In this document: positions 1 to 9,187 of the stretch, piece by piece
Layout: every line of letters starts with the position of its first letter
Position numbering within the stretch: position 1 is the stretch's first letter
DNA from: Yersinia enterocolitica
Lineage (GTDB): Bacteria > Pseudomonadota > Gammaproteobacteria > Enterobacterales > Enterobacteriaceae
Direction: 5' to 3'
NCBI GenBank assembly: GCA_002082245.2
Contig: NBTC02000002.1
Coordinates: forward strand, 1,860,001-1,924,000
Length of the DNA: 64,000 nt
Notes under the pieces: model-generated
Told to the model about the DNA's origin: nothing
Database searches by the model: none
Seen by the model: only the letters and a program-made list of their open reading frames with translations
Made by a program: the position numbers and the translations under genes

Positions 1-161
1 ACGCCATTTTCAGCAGCACGGTTATCCAACAATTTATAATTAACTTTCAATGTGCTGAGTTGATCAACAAGTTGTTGATTACGGGTATCAGCATTGGCAT
101 ATCCCATCAAGCCAAAGGTTGCGGTTATCGCCGCTAAAGCATTTAATTTGAATTTATTCAT
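1..161 (-). CDS. ctb: Chitobiase (beta-N-acetylhexosaminidase), N-terminus only
   Basis: Partial gene running off the left edge; 53 codons are visible. The product starts MNKFKLNALAAITATFGLMG and has a clear signal peptide ending near ANA-D, followed by QQLVDQLSTLKVNYKLLDNR. From memory this closely resembles the start of Serratia chitobiase (GH20), a periplasmic or outer-membrane-associated enzyme that splits chitobiose into GlcNAc. It lies downstream of chiP and chiQ on the same strand, as in the Serratia chiPQ-ctb operon, which supports the call. The catalytic domain is outside the window, so intactness cannot be judged. Confidence 0.75.
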   Translation of the reverse strand, partial: MNKFKLNALAAITATFGLMGYANADTRNQQLVDQLSTLKVNYKLLDNRAAENG

Positions 162-276
162 CACTAACCTCATCCGTAATTAATAACTGCTGCCAAAACG
201 GCTATTGACAGTATTGCTGCTGGCAGCGTTATTGTTAGCTCAATTGCCGTTATCCTGGTCACTTTTATCAGGACTA

Positions 277-615
277 TTATTTATCTGGGTTATTATTACT
301 GCGTATTTCTTGCCACAGCTTCCCGCATTGCGCGTCATAGGCCTGACCATTACCGGTATGTGCAGCATCAATGCAACGCTGGTAATCCAATACTCGAACG
401 GTCTCTTTCTCAGTAAAAGCCTGATGCGCTTTCTCTTGTTTCAGCACATCTAGCACCGCCTTGCAGGGGATCAATCTTTCTGGCGAACCTTCGCTGGCAT
501 TGATGCACGCGCTGTAGGCTTGTTTGAGTTTGCTATCTTCCGGTTGAACTGGGGTTTGTGGTGCGCAGGCACTTAATCCCAATACTGTGGTAATAATAAA
601 AAGCATTTTCTTCAT
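277..615 (-). CDS. chiQ: ChiQ (YbfN) outer-membrane lipoprotein
   Basis: Predicted 112-residue lipoprotein. The N-terminus is a type II signal peptide with lipobox LSAC at about residues 14-17. The mature part is small, charged and Cys-rich (YSACINA, RLIPCKAVL, YQRCIDAA, YDAQCGKLW), which suggests a helical protein with possible disulfides. It sits between chiP and ctb on the same strand, so it is probably co-transcribed from the chiP promoter and shares ChiX/NagC control. In E. coli the orthologue ybfN/chiQ directly follows chiP. Its exact role in chito-oligosaccharide uptake is not known to me. Confidence 0.85.
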   Translation of the reverse strand: MKKMLFIITTVLGLSACAPQTPVQPEDSKLKQAYSACINASEGSPERLIPCKAVLDVLKQEKAHQAFTEKETVRVLDYQRCIDAAHTGNGQAYDAQCGKLWQEIRSNNNPDK

Positions 616-678
616 GGCGGGTGCTCCATTATGTCCCCGGGTTGGTTACCGGGGATGGCAATCAAAAAGTGGTCAACA

Positions 679-2082
679 TCAGAAGATGGTAAAGGGTGCA
701 ATCACGATGAATTTAACGTCTTTTTCATCCTGGAATACGTTGCCAAAACCGCCGCCAAAGCTTGGAATATTGGTGTGGTTGTCATACATGGTGTAATGCA
801 GTTTGAAGAGCGTGCCTTTCGCCCGGCCTTCTTGCAGAGTGTAGAGAACATCAAAGTTCCAAGCAGATTCTTTCAGACGCGTATTCTGGTCATAAATTGG
901 GTTAGTACTTGGTTTTGCATCCCAGCCATACGCATAGGAGGTTCCCACTGACCAACCCGCAAGATTCCAGTTTTTCAGGTCATACATCACGCCACCAAAC
1001 AGCGCTTTTTCGCCGTTGGCGTTGAAATCAGAGCGGGAATCCCACCAAACATCCAAACGGCCATTAGAGGTCGCATAGCCTGGCGTCATACGTTGCAGGA
1101 AGTAACCTTGGTTACCGTCAGCTTTGGCCCAGGTACCTTCAAGACGCAAGTCAAATGGCCCGGTGGTGTAGCCCAATGTCAGCGCTTGTAGCCAGGCTAA
1201 TCCGTCATAGACGTCGTTTACATTGCTGGCACCACCATCAACTTTATCTTTTGCGCCGTAGAACTGATAAGAGGTACGAAGATCATTGCCAGCCACCGGG
1301 AAGGCGTAAGAAGCCTTGGCGAAATACTGGTCCATGTAATCTTTTGCCTGGCCAAATGCCGCTTCCATCACCAGTTTGTTTTTGAAATCGTATTTAGCAC
1401 CGATTGAGTGCAGGTAACTTACTCCGGTCTTGCCATCAGCCTGGCGGAAGTTGTACATATTCTGATACCAAGGTGCTTTATATTCATCAGTCCACATGTA
1501 AGACATGGACAAGGCACCGGCAGTATCAAAATCGAATTTGGCGCCACCTTCAGCCCCACGGTAGGTCCCTGGCATAAAGCTCCAGTGTGGTGCGAGCAGT
1601 GTCTGACCCGTTGGCTGGATATAACCACCCCGCGCCCAGAAATCACCTAACTTAAATTTGGCCGCGGCTTTATAAACACTGACGCCACTCTTATCACCGG
1701 TCCATTTCTCATCCCAACGGGTTTTAGCGTCACTGAAACCAATTTCGTTTGGCGCTGCCGGGCCACTGTTGGTCATTTCAACTGCGCCGAAAGCAGCCAA
1801 GTCAATACCAAACATGTCAGCCGCATAACCGGAAGAGAAATCCAGATTGGCGTTAAAGGTAGAATGGTGCAAGTTGGCGACATATTTGCCGTACTCCGCA
1901 CTCCCTGGCGTTAAATCTTTACGGTCACGCTGACGCTGCCAATAATAAATCCCACCGGTCAGTGACGAATCATCAATAAAGCCTTTAGCCTTGGCCTCTG
2001 GGGCTACCATGAACCCCGTTCCTAACAATGCACCCGCGACTGCGAGCGCCAGCGTTTTACGTTTAGCACCGTGCGTAACCAT
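679..2082 (-). CDS. chiP: Chitoporin ChiP (OprD-type outer-membrane channel)
   Basis: A 467-residue outer-membrane porin that admits chito-oligosaccharides. Residues 1-32 form a signal peptide ending in EAKA, and the mature part begins [20 protein letters not shown]. The body has alternating aromatic beta-strand patterns ([39 protein letters not shown]) and ends VIAPFTIF with the C-terminal Phe typical of porins inserted by Bam. It matches E. coli ChiP/YbfM throughout. The start codon lies 11 nt after a GAGG motif inside a predicted ChiX pairing site. Two NagC-like boxes lie upstream. It is first in the chiP-chiQ-ctb operon. Confidence 0.95.
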   Translation of the reverse strand: MVTHGAKRKTLALAVAGALLGTGFMVAPEAKAKGFIDDSSLTGGIYYWQRQRDRKDLTPGSAEYGKYVANLHHSTFNANLDFSSGYAADMFGIDLAAFGAVEMTNSGPAAPNEIGFSDAKTRWDEKWTGDKSGVSVYKAAAKFKLGDFWARGGYIQPTGQTLLAPHWSFMPGTYRGAEGGAKFDFDTAGALSMSYMWTDEYKAPWYQNMYNFRQADGKTGVSYLHSIGAKYDFKNKLVMEAAFGQAKDYMDQYFAKASYAFPVAGNDLRTSYQFYGAKDKVDGGASNVNDVYDGLAWLQALTLGYTTGPFDLRLEGTWAKADGNQGYFLQRMTPGYATSNGRLDVWWDSRSDFNANGEKALFGGVMYDLKNWNLAGWSVGTSYAYGWDAKPSTNPIYDQNTRLKESAWNFDVLYTLQEGRAKGTLFKLHYTMYDNHTNIPSFGGGFGNVFQDEKDVKFIVIAPFTIF

Positions 2083-2089
2083 ATGAAAA

Positions 2090-2103
2090 AATTCCTCTTT
2101 GAC
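2090..2103 (-). promoter_or_regulatory. Predicted ChiX sRNA target over the chiP ribosome binding site
   Basis: Read on the minus strand, the chiP leader contains GTCAAAGAGGAATTT just before the start codon. From memory this is complementary to the UUCCUCUUUGAC segment of the enterobacterial sRNA ChiX, which silences chiP by covering its Shine-Dalgarno sequence until chitin-derived RNA titrates it away. The match includes the GAGG motif, so pairing would block translation directly. The pairing is seen; the regulation is inferred from E. coli and Salmonella. Confidence 0.7.
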
Positions 2104-2271
2104 ATCACATTTAAAGTGCGTTGCCTGTGTCCACCACAGCTCACAGGTTTAGCCTCAAAAAAACCCTAGTGGGTAAAATTTTTGCTGGGGAGAAATAACC
2201 ACCAGCCATTACTGCTAAAAAACTTCTGTTGCGAAAAACAACCGCTCTGTAGATTGCTGCTGCCACACAGA

Positions 2272-2295
2272 CTATTTTTCGCGACGCGAATTATC
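2272..2295. promoter_or_regulatory. NagC-like operator upstream of chiP (proximal)
   Basis: The core TTTTTCGCGACGCGAATTA has the NagC pattern of an AT-rich arm, TTCG, a short spacer, CG(C)GAA and an AT-rich arm. It lies about 190 bp upstream of the chiP start. NagC represses chiP in E. coli. Together with the box at 2499-2522 it could form a repression loop. Assignment is by pattern only. Confidence 0.5.
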
Positions 2296-2498
2296 AATTA
2301 AAAATAACGCTAATTATTCAAAGTATGACAACGAGCACATAACTGTGAAAAAATATTACAGAGTTCACAAAAGCTTTAAAAACAATGCATAAGGTCATAT
2401 TCTTAATTATAAATCTTCTCTCATTGACATATTGAATGGTTTCAGCCGATACAATAAAGCCTGCGTTTTCTCTCCATGAAATAGGGATTTCTCCTCAG

Positions 2499-2522
2499 TT
2501 AATTCGTAAAGCGAATATTTAA
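2499..2522. promoter_or_regulatory. NagC-like operator upstream of chiP (distal)
   Basis: The sequence contains ATTCG TAAAG CGAAT with AT-rich flanks (TTA and ATTTAA), a near-perfect inverted repeat of NagC type. It lies about 227 bp from the proximal box, in the gap between the chiP promoter and the end of glnS. Nothing else in this ~750 bp gap (2083-2830) looks coding; the rest is AT-rich and unassigned apart from the glnS terminator. Confidence 0.5.
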
Positions 2523-2774
2523 GAAAGACTTACAGACAGCCGCTTTGTTGCTAAAAAAAGGAGCAATATGTCGACATTGACCAGGGGATAAAACGCAGAA
2601 GTGGAAAAGAGAAAGGGAGTTATTAGTGTTTAGTACAATAAACAATTTCAGTTTTATTTCTAATAAACCGAGTGTGCAACCAGACAATGCACAGCTATCT
2701 GGATGAACTTACGCAGTCATGTGATTTGGGTGAATACCCGTTGTTAACATCAAATTTGCAGGAAATCAGGGCAT

Positions 2775-2799
2775 AAAAAAAGCGTGGACTAAGCCACGC
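2775..2799 (-). terminator. Rho-independent terminator of glnS
   Basis: On the minus strand GCGTGG and CCACGC pair around a 6-nt loop and are followed by a run of seven T. It lies about 30 nt past the glnS stop codon. Confidence 0.9.
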
Positions 2800-2830
2800 C
2801 AATTCTACTGTTCTGAGTGAGAACTAAAAC

Positions 2831-4498
2831 TTAACTGGTCGCTTTTGCCGCCCAAGTATCACGCAAACCGACAGTACGGTTAAATACCAAGGCATCAGGG
2901 CGTGAATAGCGGCTATCGGCACAGAAATAACCTTCACGTTCAAATTGATAGGTTAGCTCTGGAACCGCATCAACCAAACCTGGTTCAACAAAACCCTGAC
3001 GGATAATCAACGACTCAGGATTGATGGTAGACAAGAAGTCTTCCGCCGCCGCAGGGTTTGGTACGCTAAACAGACGGTCATACAGGCGAATTTCTGCCGG
3101 CAATGCATGCTTAACAGAAACCCAATGAATAACGCCTTTAACTTTGCGGCCATCGGCTGGATCTTTGTTTAAGGTTTCTGCGTCATAACTGCAATAAAGC
3201 GTAGTCACATTGCCTTCTGCGTCCTTTTCGACACGTTCAGCTTTGATAACATAGGCATTACGTAAGCGCACTTCTTTGCCTAGCACCAAACGCTTGTACT
3301 GTTTATTGGCTTCTTCACGGAAGTCGGCGCGATCGATATAAAGCTCGCTATCGAAAGGAACCTGACGCGTGCCCATCTCCGGGTTATTCGGGTGATTTGG
3401 CATAGTCAGCCACTCTTCCCCGGCCACACGATTTTCAATAATCACCTTGATTGGGTCAAGAACCGCCATGGCCCGTGGGGCATTTTCGTTGAGATCATCA
3501 CGGATACAAGACTCCAGTGACATCATTTCAACGTTGTTATCCTGCTTGGTCACCCCAATACGGCGGCAGAACTCCCGGATGGAAGCCGCGGTGTAGCCAC
3601 GGCGACGCAAACCAGAAATCGTTGGCATACGTGGATCATCCCAGCCTTCCACGACTTTCTCGGTCACCAATTGATTCAGCTTACGCTTAGACATAATGGC
3701 GTATTCTAGATTCAGGCGAGAGAATTCATACTGACGCGGATGACATTCGATAGAGATATTATCCAGCACCCAATCATATAAGCGGCGGTTATCCTGGAAT
3801 TCCAGCGTACAGAGTGAATGGGTGATCCCTTCAATCGCATCAGAAATACAATGGGTAAAGTCATACATCGGGTAGATGCACCACTTGTTACCAGACTGAT
3901 GGTGTTCGGCAAACTTAATACGATACAGCACCGGGTCACGCATCACGATAAACGGTGACGCCATATCGATTTTGGCACGCAGACACGCAGTTCCCTCAGC
4001 AAAACCACCAGCACGCATCTTTTCAAACAGCGCCAGATTCTCTTCCACACTGCGATCACGGTACGGGCTATTTTTCCCCGGCGCAGTCAGTGTGCCGCGA
4101 TATTCGCGCATCTGCTCAGCGGTTAACTCATCGACATACGCCAGGCCCTTATTAATCAGCTCGACAGCGTACTGGTACAGTTGGTCGAAATAGTCTGAGG
4201 AGTAACGCACATCACCGCTCCAGGTGAAGCCTAGCCACTCTACATCGTGTTTAATCGACTCGACGAACTCGACGTCTTCTTTCACCGGGTTGGTGTCGTC
4301 GAAACGCAAATTACACTGACCCTGATAATCTTGTGCGATGCCAAAGTTCAGGCAGATAGATTTGGCATGACCAATATGCAGGTAGCCATTTGGCTCTGGC
4401 GGAAAGCGGGTATGAACCGACGTGTGTTTACCGCTGGCTAAATCTTCGTCAATTATCTGACGGATAAAATTACTCGGGCGGGCTTCTGCCTCACTCAT
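2831..4498 (-). CDS. glnS: Glutaminyl-tRNA synthetase
   Basis: Class I aminoacyl-tRNA synthetase of 555 residues that charges tRNA-Gln in the cytoplasm. The HIGH-type motif is [15 protein letters not shown] near residue 33, and the KMSKS-type motif is AIMSKRKLN near 266-274. The C-terminal beta-barrel anticodon domain ends [11 protein letters not shown]. The start [11 protein letters not shown] matches E. coli GlnS and has a TGAGGA Shine-Dalgarno, so I reject the in-frame extension to 4651. Its cognate tRNA-Gln genes lie about 10 kb away in the same window. An ERIC repeat separates it from nagE, which is transcribed towards it. Confidence 0.98.
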   Translation of the reverse strand: MSEAEARPSNFIRQIIDEDLASGKHTSVHTRFPPEPNGYLHIGHAKSICLNFGIAQDYQGQCNLRFDDTNPVKEDVEFVESIKHDVEWLGFTWSGDVRYSSDYFDQLYQYAVELINKGLAYVDELTAEQMREYRGTLTAPGKNSPYRDRSVEENLALFEKMRAGGFAEGTACLRAKIDMASPFIVMRDPVLYRIKFAEHHQSGNKWCIYPMYDFTHCISDAIEGITHSLCTLEFQDNRRLYDWVLDNISIECHPRQYEFSRLNLEYAIMSKRKLNQLVTEKVVEGWDDPRMPTISGLRRRGYTAASIREFCRRIGVTKQDNNVEMMSLESCIRDDLNENAPRAMAVLDPIKVIIENRVAGEEWLTMPNHPNNPEMGTRQVPFDSELYIDRADFREEANKQYKRLVLGKEVRLRNAYVIKAERVEKDAEGNVTTLYCSYDAETLNKDPADGRKVKGVIHWVSVKHALPAEIRLYDRLFSVPNPAAAEDFLSTINPESLIIRQGFVEPGLVDAVPELTYQFEREGYFCADSRYSRPDALVFNRTVGLRDTWAAKATS

Positions 4499-4683
4499 TG
4501 TTCTATTCCTCAATGCAAACGCAACAAATATAACCGCATATAATCCAACAAGCCCGACTTGGAAACAACCGTTTGTTACAGGAAACAAAACAAAAAAACG
4601 GGAAGAGATCGCTCTCTTCCCGCTGATTTGATTAAAACTCAGTCCGGTCATTCAATACATAAGTACTCTACTACCGCGAATTC

Positions 4684-4810
4684 TATACTCTAAATAATAC
4701 GAGTTGCAGGAAGGCGGCAAGCGAATGAATCCCGATGAGCTTACTGTAGTAAGTGATTCGGGTGATTGAACGCAGCCAACGTACATGCAGCTTGAAGTAT
4801 GACGAGTATA
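4684..4810. repeat. ERIC element, 127 bp, between nagE and glnS
   Basis: An imperfect palindrome of exactly 127 bp, beginning TATACTC and ending GAGTATA. The core is GAATCCCGATGAGCTTACTG ... AGTAAGTGATTCGGGTGA, which closely resembles the classic ERIC core. It lies in the nagE-glnS spacer, downstream of nagE, so it would be transcribed with read-through RNA and fold into a long hairpin. Confidence 0.85.
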
Positions 4811-4816
4811 AGCCAA

Positions 4817-6853
4817 TTATTTGCTCTGAATCTCAAACAACGGGCTTTGACCGGCCACAACAGAGCTGCCTGCCAATACCGAGATACCGGCATAATCATC
4901 AATATTGCTTACCACAACCGGGCTAATCATTGAGCGCGCATTGGCGTTCAGATAAGCCAGGTCCAGTTCCAATATCGGTTGACCGGCAACGACAGTGGCT
5001 CCCTCGTCAACCAGACGAGCAAAGCCCTGACCGTTCAGTTTTACCGTATCAATCCCGATATGAACCACAATTTCTGCGCCGGTTTCAGTTTCCAGACAGA
5101 ATGCATGGTCAGTATTGAAGATTTTTACGATAGTCCCGTTCGCCGGAGAAACCACCATTTTATCAGTAGGACGGATGGCAACACCCTCACCGACTGCTTT
5201 GCTGGCAAAAGCTTCATCAGGAACCTGATCCAGTGCGACAACATCACCGGTAATAGGCGAAACCAGTACCAGAGAGGCTGTTTTAGTGGTGTTAATAACT
5301 GCCTGAGGCTTAACGTCTGCGGGTGCCACAGAACTGCTGGTGGCGGCAGGAACCGAACCACCTGCCAACACAGTACGCATGGCCGAAGCAATCAATTCTG
5401 CGCGGGTACCCACAATGATTTGCACACTTTGTTTATTCAGACGAATGACACCTGACGCACCTAAGCGCTTGGCAACACTGTCATTAACCTGGGCAGAATC
5501 TTTTACGTTCAGACGTAGGCGGGTGATGCAGGCATCAATGGCAGTCAGGTTATCTGAACCACCGATAGCACCAATATAGCGACGCGCCAAACCGTTGATT
5601 TCACTTTCGTTCACTGCTGGGGTGTTATCAACATTGACGTCATAACCATCTTCTTCACTGCCTTCAACTGCCAATTCACGCCCAGGTGTCAGCAAGTTGA
5701 ATTTTTGGATGGTGAAACGGAACACCACGTAGTAAATGGCGAAGAACACCAAACCTTGTGGGATCAGCATATACCACTGTGTGGCTAGCGGGTTGCGAGA
5801 AGAGAGCACCATATCCACTAAACCGGCGCTGAAACCAAAGCCGGCAATCCAATGCATGCTGGCAGCAATGAACACCGAAATACCGGTCAGCACGGCGTGC
5901 AAGAAGTACAGTACCGGTGCGACAAACATGAAGGAGAATTCAAGTGGTTCGGTGATACCAGTGAAGAAAGCTGCAAATGCACCCGCCAACATGATACCAG
6001 CCACTTTCGCTCTATTTTCAGGACGCGCGCAGTGATAAATCGCCAACGCCGCACCCGGTAAACCAAACATCATGATTGGGAAGAAGCCAGCCTGATAACG
6101 GCCAGTGATACCCACAACAGCTTTACCAGAATCGATAGATTGTTGGCCACCGAGGAAGTTAGGAATATCGTTAATACCAGCAACGTCAAACCAGAACACT
6201 GAGTTCAGGGCATGGTGCAGGCCGACTGGGATAAGCAAGCGGTTGAAGAAGGCATAGATACCCGCCCCCACTGAACCCATATCTTTGATGTATTCGCCGA
6301 AGGTCACCAGTGCGTTATAAATCAGTGGCCAAACGTACATCAGAATGAAGGCAACCACGATCATCAGGAAGGACGTCAGAATTGGAACCAGACGGCGGCC
6401 GCTGAAGAAGGAGAGTGCTTTTGGCAATTCAACGCTGCTAAAGCGGTTGTACAACTCAGCAGAGATAATACCCACCAGAATACCCACGAACTGGTTGTTG
6501 ATTTTACCAAAAGCGGCCGGAACCTGATCAACCGGGATCTTTTGAATCATCGACACCGCAGCAGGCGAGCACAGCGTGGTTAATACCAGGAAACCTACAA
6601 AGCCGGTCAGTGCAGCCGCACCGTCTTTGTCTTTTGACATACCGTAAGCAACACCAATTGCGAACAGCACGGACATGTTGTCGATAATCGCCGCACCGGA
6701 TTTGATAAATAATGCCGCCAGTGCATTATCACCACCCCAGCTTACCGGATCGATCCAATAGCCTACGCCCATCAGTATCGCGGCGGCTGGTAGTGTGGCC
6801 ACTGGGACCATCAAGGCCCGGCCCACTTTTTGTAAGTAACTAAGAATATTCAC
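4817..6853 (-). CDS. nagE: PTS N-acetylglucosamine transporter EIICBA
   Basis: A 678-residue inner-membrane permease that takes up and phosphorylates GlcNAc. The membrane IIC domain fills about residues 1-385. IIB follows, with phospho-Cys at about 442 in IDACITRLRL. IIA at the C-terminus has catalytic His near 598 in VVHIGIDTV. I chose GTG at 6853 because it gives VNILSYLQKVGRAL, aligned with E. coli NagE, and follows an AGGGGG stretch. A longer in-frame GTG at 6910 adds 19 residues and has only AAGG two bases upstream. It is divergent from nagB across a 350 bp region with NagC and CRP sites. Confidence 0.95.
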   Translation of the reverse strand: MNILSYLQKVGRALMVPVATLPAAAILMGVGYWIDPVSWGGDNALAALFIKSGAAIIDNMSVLFAIGVAYGMSKDKDGAAALTGFVGFLVLTTLCSPAAVSMIQKIPVDQVPAAFGKINNQFVGILVGIISAELYNRFSSVELPKALSFFSGRRLVPILTSFLMIVVAFILMYVWPLIYNALVTFGEYIKDMGSVGAGIYAFFNRLLIPVGLHHALNSVFWFDVAGINDIPNFLGGQQSIDSGKAVVGITGRYQAGFFPIMMFGLPGAALAIYHCARPENRAKVAGIMLAGAFAAFFTGITEPLEFSFMFVAPVLYFLHAVLTGISVFIAASMHWIAGFGFSAGLVDMVLSSRNPLATQWYMLIPQGLVFFAIYYVVFRFTIQKFNLLTPGRELAVEGSEEDGYDVNVDNTPAVNESEINGLARRYIGAIGGSDNLTAIDACITRLRLNVKDSAQVNDSVAKRLGASGVIRLNKQSVQIIVGTRAELIASAMRTVLAGGSVPAATSSSVAPADVKPQAVINTTKTASLVLVSPITGDVVALDQVPDEAFASKAVGEGVAIRPTDKMVVSPANGTIVKIFNTDHAFCLETETGAEIVVHIGIDTVKLNGQGFARLVDEGATVVAGQPILELDLAYLNANARSMISPVVVSNIDDYAGISVLAGSSVVAGQSPLFEIQSK

Positions 6854-6984
6854 CTTTCCCCCTATTCGTCCGCTATCGGACCCTTTAAGTAGTTTATTTA
6901 ATTGACTCACTACCTTTTAGAAAAACGCATGGCACACTTTTTATTTATTCACGGCACGTATTACTCATTGCGGAGTGTAAAAAA

Positions 6985-7008
6985 ATTATTTCGTAACGCA
7001 AATTAAAA
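6985..7008. promoter_or_regulatory. NagC operator (nagE side)
   Basis: ATTATTTCG TAA CGCAAATTAA matches the NagC consensus of TTTCG and CGAAA/CGCAAA half-sites with AT-rich flanks. It is close to the E. coli nagE box as I remember it. It lies in the nagE-nagB divergent promoter region. Confidence 0.8.
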
Positions 7009-7018
7009 CCCCCTATTC

Positions 7019-7034
7019 TGTGATAAATGTCACC
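7019..7034. promoter_or_regulatory. CRP-cAMP site in the nagE-nagB region
   Basis: TGTGA, six bases, TCACC: nine of the ten CRP half-site bases match (TGTGA-N6-TCACA). It lies between the two NagC boxes, the same order as in E. coli, where CRP activates nagE and nagB. Confidence 0.75.
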
Positions 7035-7079
7035 AAAAACTAGTGAAAAAGCACCAATGCACTAGCCACGATACAAAAC

Positions 7080-7103
7080 TTATTTTATCATTCGAAAAAT
7101 GAA
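7080..7103. promoter_or_regulatory. NagC operator (nagB side)
   Basis: TTATTTTATCATTCGAAAAA plus TGAA is nearly the same as the E. coli nagB box as remembered. Its centre is 95 bp from the nagE-side box, about nine helical turns, which would allow NagC looping across the CRP site. Confidence 0.8.
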
Positions 7104-7205
7104 CAAAGCATTGTACCAACGCATGAGTCAAAATCTGGGTTACGCTTAGCTGATGATTCAAATCGCGTAGAGTATAGCCACTATTAGCAATCCAAGAGGT
7201 GCAAG

Positions 7206-8006
7206 ATGAGACTTATCCCGCTGAAAAACACCACAGAAGTTGGTAAATGGGCAGCACGTCATATCGTTAGCCGTATCAACGCATTTAAACCAACCGCTGA
7301 GCGCCCATTTGTATTGGGTCTGCCAACCGGTGGCACACCGATGGAAGCATACAAACATTTGGTTGCGATGCACAAAGCCGGTGACGTCAGTTTTAAAAAC
7401 GTTGTTACATTCAATATGGACGAATATGTCGGTTTGCCACAAGAACACCCCGAAAGTTACTACACCTTCATGCACTCCAATTTCTTCGATCATGTTGATA
7501 TCCCAGCCGAGAACATCAACCTGTTAAATGGCAACGCGCCAGATATCGATGAAGAATGTCGTCGTTACGAAGAAAAAATTAAGTCTTACGGTAAAATTAA
7601 CCTGTTTATGGGGGGCGTGGGCGTTGACGGTCACATCGCATTTAATGAACCGGCATCGTCTTTGGCATCCCGTACTCGTATCAAAACGCTAACGCAAGAA
7701 ACCCGCATCGCTAACTCCCGCTTCTTTGGTGGTGATGCAAACCTCGTGCCGAAATATGCGCTTACAGTAGGTGTAGGTACCTTGCTGGATGCGGAAGAAG
7801 TGATGATTCTGGTCACTGGCCACGGTAAAGCACAAGCCTTGCAAGCTGCGGTCGAAGGTAGCATCAACCACATGTGGACCATCAGTTGCCTGCAACTGCA
7901 TGCCAAAGCCATCATGGTGTGTGATGAACCTTCCACTATGGAATTGAAGGTTAAAACTGTAAAATACTTCCACGAATTGGAAGCTGAAAATATCAAAGGT
8001 CTGTAA
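7206..8006 (+). CDS. nagB: Glucosamine-6-phosphate deaminase
   Basis: A 266-residue cytoplasmic enzyme that converts glucosamine-6-P to fructose-6-P and ammonia. Visible motifs are the substrate loop LGLPTGGTP near residue 40, NMDEYVGLP with the catalytic Asp near 72, and [14 protein letters not shown] with Asp/His near 141-143. The length equals that of E. coli NagB, an allosteric hexamer activated by GlcNAc-6-P. The ribosome site is AAGAGGTGCAAG. It is first in nagB-nagA-nagC, with 19 nt to nagA, and is controlled by the NagC/CRP region upstream. Confidence 0.98.
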   Translation: MRLIPLKNTTEVGKWAARHIVSRINAFKPTAERPFVLGLPTGGTPMEAYKHLVAMHKAGDVSFKNVVTFNMDEYVGLPQEHPESYYTFMHSNFFDHVDIPAENINLLNGNAPDIDEECRRYEEKIKSYGKINLFMGGVGVDGHIAFNEPASSLASRTRIKTLTQETRIANSRFFGGDANLVPKYALTVGVGTLLDAEEVMILVTGHGKAQALQAAVEGSINHMWTISCLQLHAKAIMVCDEPSTMELKVKTVKYFHELEAENIKGL

Positions 8007-8025
8007 CAGTCATCAGGGGGCTAAG

Positions 8026-9171
8026 ATGTACGCTTTAACTCACGGCCGTATTTATACCAGCCACGAAGTACTGGATAATCATGCTGTTGTCGTGGCTGAT
8101 GGATTGATCGAACGTATCTGTCCTGCCGCTGAACTTCCGGCTGATATTGAGGTGCGCGATTTGGGTGGCGCCATTCTGGCCCCCGGTTTTATTGATGTGC
8201 AGTTAAATGGCTGCGGCGGCGTGCAATTCAATGATTCTCTCGAAGCTATCTCCGAAGAGACATTGGATATCATGCAGCGCGCGAATGAAAAGTCTGGTTG
8301 CACCAGCTTCCTGCCAACACTCATCACATGTAGTGATGAGTTTATGAAGCACGGCATTAATGTCATGCGTTCATACCTGCAAAAAAACCAACATAAAGCG
8401 TTGGGTCTGCATCTGGAGGGGCCATATCTTAGCCCGCTCAAGAAAGGCACACATAACCCAGCGTTTATTCGCAAACCAACCGCAGAGATGATTGATTATC
8501 TGTGTGCAAATGCGGATGTGATTACCCAATTCACTCTGGCACCAGAGATGGTTGATGACAAATACATTCGCCAGTTGACTGAAGCCGGTATTTTGGTTTC
8601 AGCCGGTCACTCGAATGCCACTTATCAGCAAGCCCGCCAAGGCTTTGCGGCCGGTATCCGCTTTGCGACACATCTGTATAATGCCATGCCATACATCACC
8701 GGGCGTGAACCCGGCCTGATCGGAGCGATTTTTGATACGCCGGAAATCTACACCGGGGTGATAGCAGATGGCCTGCATGTCGACTGGGCCAATATTCGCA
8801 ACGCAAAACGTCTGAAAGGTGACAAGCTGGTACTGGTAACTGATGCTACCGCTCCGGCGGGTGCTGAAATTGATCAATTTATTTTTGCTGGCAAAACAAT
8901 ATACTATCGCGATGGTTTATGTGTGGATGAGAATGGCACATTAAGCGGTTCAGCACTGACGATGATCGAAGCGGTACAAAATAGTGTGGAACACGTTGGC
9001 ATCGCACTGGACGAAACATTGCGTATGGCGACACTGTATGCGGCCCGCGCTATTGGCGTGGATAAGCAGTTAGGGAGTATTGAAGTCGGCAAAGTGGCCA
9101 ACCTGACTGCCTTTACCCGCGATTATAAAATCACTAAAACCATCGTTAACGGTAACGAGGTTTTAAAATAA
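8026..9171 (+). CDS. nagA: N-acetylglucosamine-6-phosphate deacetylase
   Basis: A 381-residue amidohydrolase-superfamily enzyme that removes acetate from GlcNAc-6-P, giving the NagB substrate. Metal and substrate motifs are [41 protein letters not shown] and the catalytic-Asp motif VLVTDAT. A C-terminal beta-sandwich strand ([10 protein letters not shown]) closes the barrel. The start follows GGGGGCTAAG. It lies 19 nt after nagB and 16 nt before nagC, which fits one operon. Confidence 0.98.
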   Translation: MYALTHGRIYTSHEVLDNHAVVVADGLIERICPAAELPADIEVRDLGGAILAPGFIDVQLNGCGGVQFNDSLEAISEETLDIMQRANEKSGCTSFLPTLITCSDEFMKHGINVMRSYLQKNQHKALGLHLEGPYLSPLKKGTHNPAFIRKPTAEMIDYLCANADVITQFTLAPEMVDDKYIRQLTEAGILVSAGHSNATYQQARQGFAAGIRFATHLYNAMPYITGREPGLIGAIFDTPEIYTGVIADGLHVDWANIRNAKRLKGDKLVLVTDATAPAGAEIDQFIFAGKTIYYRDGLCVDENGTLSGSALTMIEAVQNSVEHVGIALDETLRMATLYAARAIGVDKQLGSIEVGKVANLTAFTRDYKITKTIVNGNEVLK

Positions 9172-9187
9172 GCGAGTAATTTTATTG

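Noticed and set aside
2499..2687. 62-residue minus-strand frame in the chiP-glnS gap
   Set aside because: Its end overlaps the distal NagC box, it has no ribosome site and its sequence is not protein-like.
4499..4651. In-frame upstream extension of glnS by 51 codons
   Set aside because: The residues show no synthetase similarity and the family start [11 protein letters not shown] at 4498 has its own ribosome site.
6854..6910. Longer NagE start with 19 extra residues
   Set aside because: The ribosome site is too close to that GTG, and the shorter start aligns with E. coli NagE. It remains possible.
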